A stretch of 7,968 bases of DNA from DATKDU01 sp035512595 (GTDB taxonomy: Bacteria > Planctomycetota > Planctomycetia > Pirellulales > Pirellulaceae): contig DATKDU010000068.1 in the NCBI GenBank assembly GCA_035512595.1, positions 1 to 7,968 on the forward strand. Reading direction: 5' to 3'. The position numbers and the translations under genes are program-made. The notes under the pieces were generated by a model, which had not been told where the DNA came from, made no database searches, and was given only the letters and a program-made list of their open reading frames with translations. Of the stretch, positions 4,384-7,968 are shown piece by piece (the stretch's first letter is position 1; every line of letters starts with the position of its first letter).

Positions 4384-6039
4384 TTAAAACTCCTGCTGCC
4401 CGCCGTTGGCCACGCCAGCCTGCTTGACCCCTTCGCCGATCGCTTGCAGCACCCCTTCCTCGACCAGGATGCGCGTGTTGCTCCCCCGCGACTTGATCTC
4501 GGTCACGATCGTGATCTTGTCCTTGCCGTTCTTCTCCACGACGCTCACCAAGGCGGGGACGATTGGATTGTCATCCACCGATGCGGCAAACTTCAGGATC
4601 GGCAGCAGCGCCACGTTGAGCTGGCTCGAAGGGACCGCAGTCGGCCCCTGCTGCGACACCTGGTCGATCATCTTCTTGAGCAGCCCTTCGCCGTCCTTGC
4701 CGAAGGCCAGGTAGAGCGACTTGGGTCCGGTCCCGAGCACGATGTTGATCTTGTCCCCCAGAATCTCGCGGGCCTTTTCATCTTCGTTCGGACCGCTGAT
4801 CGTGTGCAGGTTGACATCCCCATGCTTGCCGGCATTCAGCTTGATCTCGGGAGCGTCCGCTTCGTCCTTGGCGAGCTCGGCCAGCCGCTTGAAGAGGGCT
4901 TCGACCTTCGCGCCGTCGGCCACCAGTCCGCCGGCCACAAAATTGAGGCTCTTGGGCTCCAGGAGCAGCGCGGCGCCGCCATCCAGCATCCCTTCCTCGA
5001 GCGTCTTCTGCAGCACGTCGATGAAGCCGGCGATCAGCTCCTTGGCGGCGGTGCGCCGGGTGGCGTCCAAGTTGGGATCGTTGTCGAGCTCCTTCTGCAC
5101 GTTGGCCTTGATCCCTTCGATGAGGACGCGGGTCTGCTCCAAGTCTTCCTTGGCCACGGGGGCGGCAAAGTTCAGCGTAGCCGCGGCGCCGGGGACCAGG
5201 AACGCGGCGAAGGAGGACTTCGCCTGGCCGGCCTGCTCGACTTGCTTGGCCAGGCGAGATCCGGCAATCGCGGTCACGCCGAGGTCGAGATAGGTTCGCT
5301 GGCCGGCCGCATCGATGTTGAAGCCGACCGTGATGTCTTCCAGCTCGTCGAGCATGCGAATGATGTTTTCCATCGCATTGCGATTGACCTTCGCCATCAG
5401 TTCCTTGTCGAACCCCTGGTTGTCCGGCGCGTTTTCCAGGCTGGTCTCGAAGCCGATCCGCATCTGGTCCACCAGCATTTTCTTGAGGTCTGCTGGCAGG
5501 TTTTGCATGCTCACCTTGGCGGCCAGCGTGTAATCCTTGGGAAGGGTCCCGAGCAGTGCCGAGGGATCGGCCGGCAGATCCGCCAGGTGCTCCTTCTGCT
5601 GCGCCACAAAGGCCCAGCCATTGGTCTCCTTAATAAACGCCGACTGTGGCCCCACAGCCAGCTCCAGCACGCCGTCGCCGGCATCCTTGGGCTCGCCGAC
5701 CGGCTCCTTGAGCGTCGCCAGGATGGCCTTCATGTCGCTAACCGGAACGAAGCTGATCGCGACGAACTCGCCCCCTTCCTTGGGCGCCACGATCACACCG
5801 ATCGGACGCTTGCGATCGACGCCGTTGCTGAAGCCCTTGATGTACCCCTCGGCCAGTTTGCCGGTCCCCTCGAAGCCAGCAGCCTTGGTGACGTAGTTGA
5901 TATCGCCCACCAGCTCGTCGATGCCGGCCACGGACACGACGAGCAGCGGCTTGAGCTCGGCTCGCGCGAGCGACAGCGGCGCCAGGAGCAGGGCCAGCCC
6001 CGCCGCGCACCCCAACAAGAATCGACCAAAAAGTTTCAC
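4384..6039 (-). CDS. Secreted/periplasmic protein of unknown function (planctomycete type)
   Basis: This 551-aa protein has a Sec-type signal peptide: KLFGR, hydrophobic core LLGCAAGLALLLAPLSL, likely cleavage after ALARA-like SLARA at residue 27. The Cys at 11 is too early and in the wrong context for a lipobox. No catalytic motif is recognised. The mature part alternates beta strands and helices; residues 90-152 and 366-458 look like two related modules. Each has a strand with a G-rich turn, a helix ending in L-K/A, then a strand rich in V-L, and a final G-x-G-x-K-x-x-Y/F-type strand. Helices at 180-232 and 295-350 are charged. I have a general memory of similar long secreted hypothetical proteins in Pirellulales, not of a function. 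The start is GTG at 6039 with TAGGAGA (6048-6054) eight bases upstream. It is monocistronic: 248 bp separate it from infA and it has its own strong terminator. Confidence 0.85.
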   Translation of the reverse strand: MKLFGRFLLGCAAGLALLLAPLSLARAELKPLLVVSVAGIDELVGDINYVTKAAGFEGTGKLAEGYIKGFSNGVDRKRPIGVIVAPKEGGEFVAISFVPVSDMKAILATLKEPVGEPKDAGDGVLELAVGPQSAFIKETNGWAFVAQQKEHLADLPADPSALLGTLPKDYTLAAKVSMQNLPADLKKMLVDQMRIGFETSLENAPDNQGFDKELMAKVNRNAMENIIRMLDELEDITVGFNIDAAGQRTYLDLGVTAIAGSRLAKQVEQAGQAKSSFAAFLVPGAAATLNFAAPVAKEDLEQTRVLIEGIKANVQKELDNDPNLDATRRTAAKELIAGFIDVLQKTLEEGMLDGGAALLLEPKSLNFVAGGLVADGAKVEALFKRLAELAKDEADAPEIKLNAGKHGDVNLHTISGPNEDEKAREILGDKINIVLGTGPKSLYLAFGKDGEGLLKKMIDQVSQQGPTAVPSSQLNVALLPILKFAASVDDNPIVPALVSVVEKNGKDKITIVTEIKSRGSNTRILVEEGVLQAIGEGVKQAGVANGGQQEF

Positions 6040-6047
6040 GGTAGAGG

Positions 6048-6054
6048 TCTCCTA
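6048..6054 (-). promoter_or_regulatory. Shine-Dalgarno supporting a GTG start
   Basis: The minus strand reads TAGGAGA, with eight bases between it and the GTG at 6039. It decides in favour of the GTG start, which also gives a complete signal peptide; no in-frame ATG offers one. Confidence 0.75.
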
Positions 6055-6287
6055 AAGGTGATCAGCCGCCAAGGGCCAATGCGTGGTGAGTGGATTTGCG
6101 GCGGTGCGCCGCGCTTGGAGCGCGCTGCCAGCGCAGCACCAGCCTCCCTGCCGCAAAAATAGTACCTTGTGCCGGCCAGAAGGGTTTTAGCACGCCGGAG
6201 AATTAAATGGGAGTGGCTGGCGGTGGGGAGAGCCGTTTTGGCCCCGAAACGGGCACATTTTGAGCCCAATCCCGTCGCGTGGCCCCT

Positions 6288-6509
6288 TTACCGCTCCCGG
6301 TAGATGATTCGCCCCTTGGTCAAATCGTAGGGGGAGAGCTCCACGTTGACCTTGTCCCCTGGGACGATGCGGATGAAGTTCTTCCGCATTTTTCCGGCCA
6401 CGTGGGCCATGACCTCGCTGCCGGTCTCCAACTGCACGCGAAACTGAGTGTTGGCCAGCGCCTGAGTGACGGTGCCAGCCACGACAAACGCTTCTTCCTT
6501 TTTCCCCAT
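6288..6509 (-). CDS. infA: Translation initiation factor IF-1
   Basis: This is a 73-aa protein of the normal IF-1 length (about 72). It is a single S1-type OB fold that binds the A site of the 30S subunit with IF-2 and IF-3 during initiation. The family signatures are complete: GTVTQALANTQFRVQLETG (12-30), VMAHVAGKMRKNFIRI (33-48), GDKVNVELSPYDLTKGRI (51-68). The start is the ATG at 6509 (MGKKEEAF), preceded by GGAG eight bases upstream; an in-frame ATG at 6566 would add 19 residues unlike any IF-1. It stands alone, outside a ribosomal-protein cluster, with no clear terminator of its own in the 248 bp that follow. No strong consensus promoter was found upstream. Confidence 0.98.
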   Translation of the reverse strand: MGKKEEAFVVAGTVTQALANTQFRVQLETGSEVMAHVAGKMRKNFIRIVPGDKVNVELSPYDLTKGRIIYRER

Positions 6510-6591
6510 ATACGCTCCACAAACTGCGACCTCAAAACCACCCGCCAGAGCGTTTAGTCTAAGCATTTCGCCCGGTCTTGCTAGCCCAGCC

Positions 6592-6609
6592 CGTCAGGAT
6601 CGTCAGGAT
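6592..6609. repeat. 9-bp tandem duplication CGTCAGGAT
   Basis: CGTCAGGAT occurs twice head to tail in the 125-bp gap between the DUF1501 stop codon and infA. It has no obvious function. It might be a slippage duplication or a residue of an insertion footprint. Confidence 0.6.
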
Positions 6610-6634
6610 GGCGGGACCGGCCACGGAACGCCCC

Positions 6635-7968
6635 TTACGACAGTATGTCGCCGATGACGTGCCCATGCACGTCGGTCAGCCGCCGGTCGATGCCGTTGTG
6701 GCGGACGGTCAGCCGCTCGTGATCGATCCCCAGCAGGTGCAGGATCGTAGCGTGCAGGTCGTAGCAGTAGGTCTTGTTCTCGACGGCTTGAAACGAGAAT
6801 TCGTCGCTGGCGCCGTAAGCCACTCCGGGCTTGATCCCCGCCCCGCACAACCAGGTAACGAACGACAGGGCGTTGTGGTCGCGGCCGGTCGCCCCCTGAG
6901 TGAAGGGATAGCGGCCAAACTCGGTCGTCCAGATCACCAGCGTGTCCGACAAGAGCCCGCGGGCCTTGAGATCGGAAAGCAGCCCGGCAATCGGCTTATC
7001 GACCTGTTTGGCGATGAACGGCAATTCGTTGACGATGTCGGTGTGGTTGTCCCAGTTCTTGCTGGCCCCGCCGGTGCCGCTCCAGACCTGGACGAAGCGG
7101 ACGCCGCGCTCGATCATTCGCCGGGCGACCAGGCAGTTGCGGCCGAAGTCGCGGGTCGGCTCTTCATCCAGGCCATAGGTCTTGTGCGTTTGCTCGGTCT
7201 CCTGGGCGATGTCCAGCAGCTCCGGCGCGGAGAGCTGCATCTTCGCCGCCAGCTCGTACGACTCGATGCGGGCTTCGAGGCGCGAGTCCTGGGGGTGAGA
7301 CTGAAGATGGTCGCGGTTGAGCTGTTGAAGGAGCGACAGTCCTTCGCGTTCGCTCTCGGGCGTGATGTGCTTGGCGCTGGTGGGCGGAGTCAAATTCGCA
7401 ATCGGCGTCGGTGCCGTCGGGCGGATGATCGTCCCGGCATGGGCCTGCGGCAGAAACCCGGCGGAAAAATTGCCGGCGTTGTTGTACGGCAGTCCCTTGG
7501 GATCGGGAAGGACGACGAAGGCCGGCAGATCGTCGGTGATGCGTCCCAGGGCGTAGGAGAGCCAGGAACCCACCGCCGGAAATCCGGGAAGGACGAAGCC
7601 CGTGTTCTGCATGTAGCTGGCCGGGCCGTGGACGTTGCTCTTGCTGGCCATCGCCATCAGGAACGCCAGCTCATCGACGTGCTGGGCCAGGTGCGGAAAG
7701 ACGCTCGACACCCAGCGGCCGCACTCGCCGTGCTGCTGGAATTCAAACGGCGGCTTCATGATGTTGCCGGGGACGCTCGTGGCGACCGCCTTGAGCCCGA
7801 AATCGACCTTCTCGCCGTGCCGCTTGATCAGCTCCGGCTTGTAGTCGAACGTGTCCATCTGGCTGACGCCGCCATTCATGAAGAGCTGAATGATGCGGCG
7901 GACTTTGGGGGGATGGTGCAGCCCGCCCTTCCCCCTCTCTCCTTGGGAGAGGGCCGGGGTGAGGGTGT
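6635..7968 (-). CDS. DUF1501 (sulfatase-like) protein, N-terminus outside the window
   Basis: The frame is open from the right edge to the stop at 6635, giving 443 codons. The conserved domain starts upstream of the first ATG (7879): KVRRIIQLFMNGGVSQMDTFDYKPEL is continuous, so that ATG is internal and the real start, expected with a Tat signal, lies beyond 7968. Counting from that Met, characteristic segments are FPAVGSWLSYALG (about 100-112), WDNHTDIVNELPF, VIWTTEFGRYPF (315-326), GRDHN (332-336) and the ending LHATILHLLGID. DUF1501 proteins belong to the alkaline-phosphatase-like superfamily, are usually exported, and in planctomycetes often pair with DUF1549/DUF1553 cytochrome-type proteins. 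The activity is not established. At 7921-7966 the frame translates an intergenic-type repeat (TLTPALSQGERGKGG), an in-frame insertion between the signal region and the domain. No adjacent DUF1549/1553 partner is visible downstream; upstream is out of view. Confidence 0.9.
   Translation of the reverse strand, partial: TLTPALSQGERGKGGLHHPPKVRRIIQLFMNGGVSQMDTFDYKPELIKRHGEKVDFGLKAVATSVPGNIMKPPFEFQQHGECGRWVSSVFPHLAQHVDELAFLMAMASKSNVHGPASYMQNTGFVLPGFPAVGSWLSYALGRITDDLPAFVVLPDPKGLPYNNAGNFSAGFLPQAHAGTIIRPTAPTPIANLTPPTSAKHITPESEREGLSLLQQLNRDHLQSHPQDSRLEARIESYELAAKMQLSAPELLDIAQETEQTHKTYGLDEEPTRDFGRNCLVARRMIERGVRFVQVWSGTGGASKNWDNHTDIVNELPFIAKQVDKPIAGLLSDLKARGLLSDTLVIWTTEFGRYPFTQGATGRDHNALSFVTWLCGAGIKPGVAYGASDEFSFQAVENKTYCYDLHATILHLLGIDHERLTVRHNGIDRRLTDVHGHVIGDILS
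7929..7968. repeat. Dispersed GC-rich palindromic repeat inside the DUF1501 frame
   Basis: On the minus strand the sequence begins ACACCCTCACCCCGGCCC, followed by CTCTCC-CAA-GGAGAG (7951-7937) and a G-rich end. It is the widespread bacterial intergenic repeat whose spurious translation reads LTPALSQGERG. It is probably cut by the window edge. It is unusual here because it lies in an open coding frame, contributing about 15 residues. Confidence 0.65.

Noticed and set aside
4378..6162. 594-aa open frame on the plus strand opposite the secreted protein
   Set aside because: It mirrors codon positions of the minus-strand gene, which has a signal peptide, Shine-Dalgarno and terminator; the plus frame has none of these.
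6242..6255. CCCG-AAA-CGGG hairpin as an infA terminator
   Set aside because: The stem is only four pairs and no T-tract follows on the minus strand.
6506..6535. TTGAGG-17-TATATG promoter in front of infA
   Set aside because: The -10 would overlap the ATG of infA, so transcription would start inside the gene and lose the ribosome binding site; a chance match.
1..7968. CRISPR array or clustered defence genes
   Set aside because: The repeats present are palindromic and few, without regular unique spacers, and no nuclease, toxin, Cas or helicase-type protein is encoded.

Overview
The window looks like a chromosomal segment of a planctomycete, probably of the Pirellula/Lacipirellula kind. This rests on a DUF1501 (sulfatase-like) protein of the type hugely expanded in that phylum, a stand-alone infA, high G+C, tRNA genes without an encoded CCA, and many small palindromic intergenic repeats. 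That assignment is inference from gene content; no marker phylogeny was possible. Every protein and tRNA gene I can support is on the minus strand, so the layout reads from the right-hand end to the left.

Right end: a DUF1501 protein (6635-7968, N-terminus beyond the window) carries a dispersed intergenic-type repeat translated in frame just before its conserved domain. It is followed by infA (6288-6509, translation initiation factor IF-1). Next comes a secreted protein of unknown function, 551 aa (4384-6039), with a signal peptide and a strong intrinsic terminator (4314-4348).

Middle: three closely spaced glycan-assembly genes form an operon. In order of transcription they are a two-domain family 2 glycosyltransferase (2944-4122), a KpsC/KpsS-like capsule-polysaccharide or Kdo-transferase-type protein (1962-2921), and a WaaE/KdtX-like LPS-core glycosyltransferase (1099-1926). 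Together they probably build part of a lipopolysaccharide or other surface glycan. All three end in [RR/RK]AA-COOH, written with different codons.

Left: a double-hairpin REP-like repeat lies immediately after the operon. It is followed by about 180 bp I cannot assign, a perfect intrinsic terminator (830-864), tRNA-Cys(GCA) (743-814), and a second tRNA (545-616). The second tRNA is odd: class I shape, UAG (Leu) anticodon, C73 and an acceptor mismatch. Beyond it are more hairpin repeats, including a second copy of the same 48-bp double hairpin. The far left edge is the end of an IS50/Tn5-like insertion sequence: a 19-bp terminus close to the Tn5 ends, a Shine-Dalgarno, and the first 16 codons of a transposase that runs off the window.

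There is no obvious new multi-gene system. The most unusual items are the tRNA with a Leu anticodon on a class I body, the shared C-terminal tail of the three glycan enzymes, the coding of an intergenic repeat inside the DUF1501 gene, and the insertion sequence lying against a REP-like hairpin.
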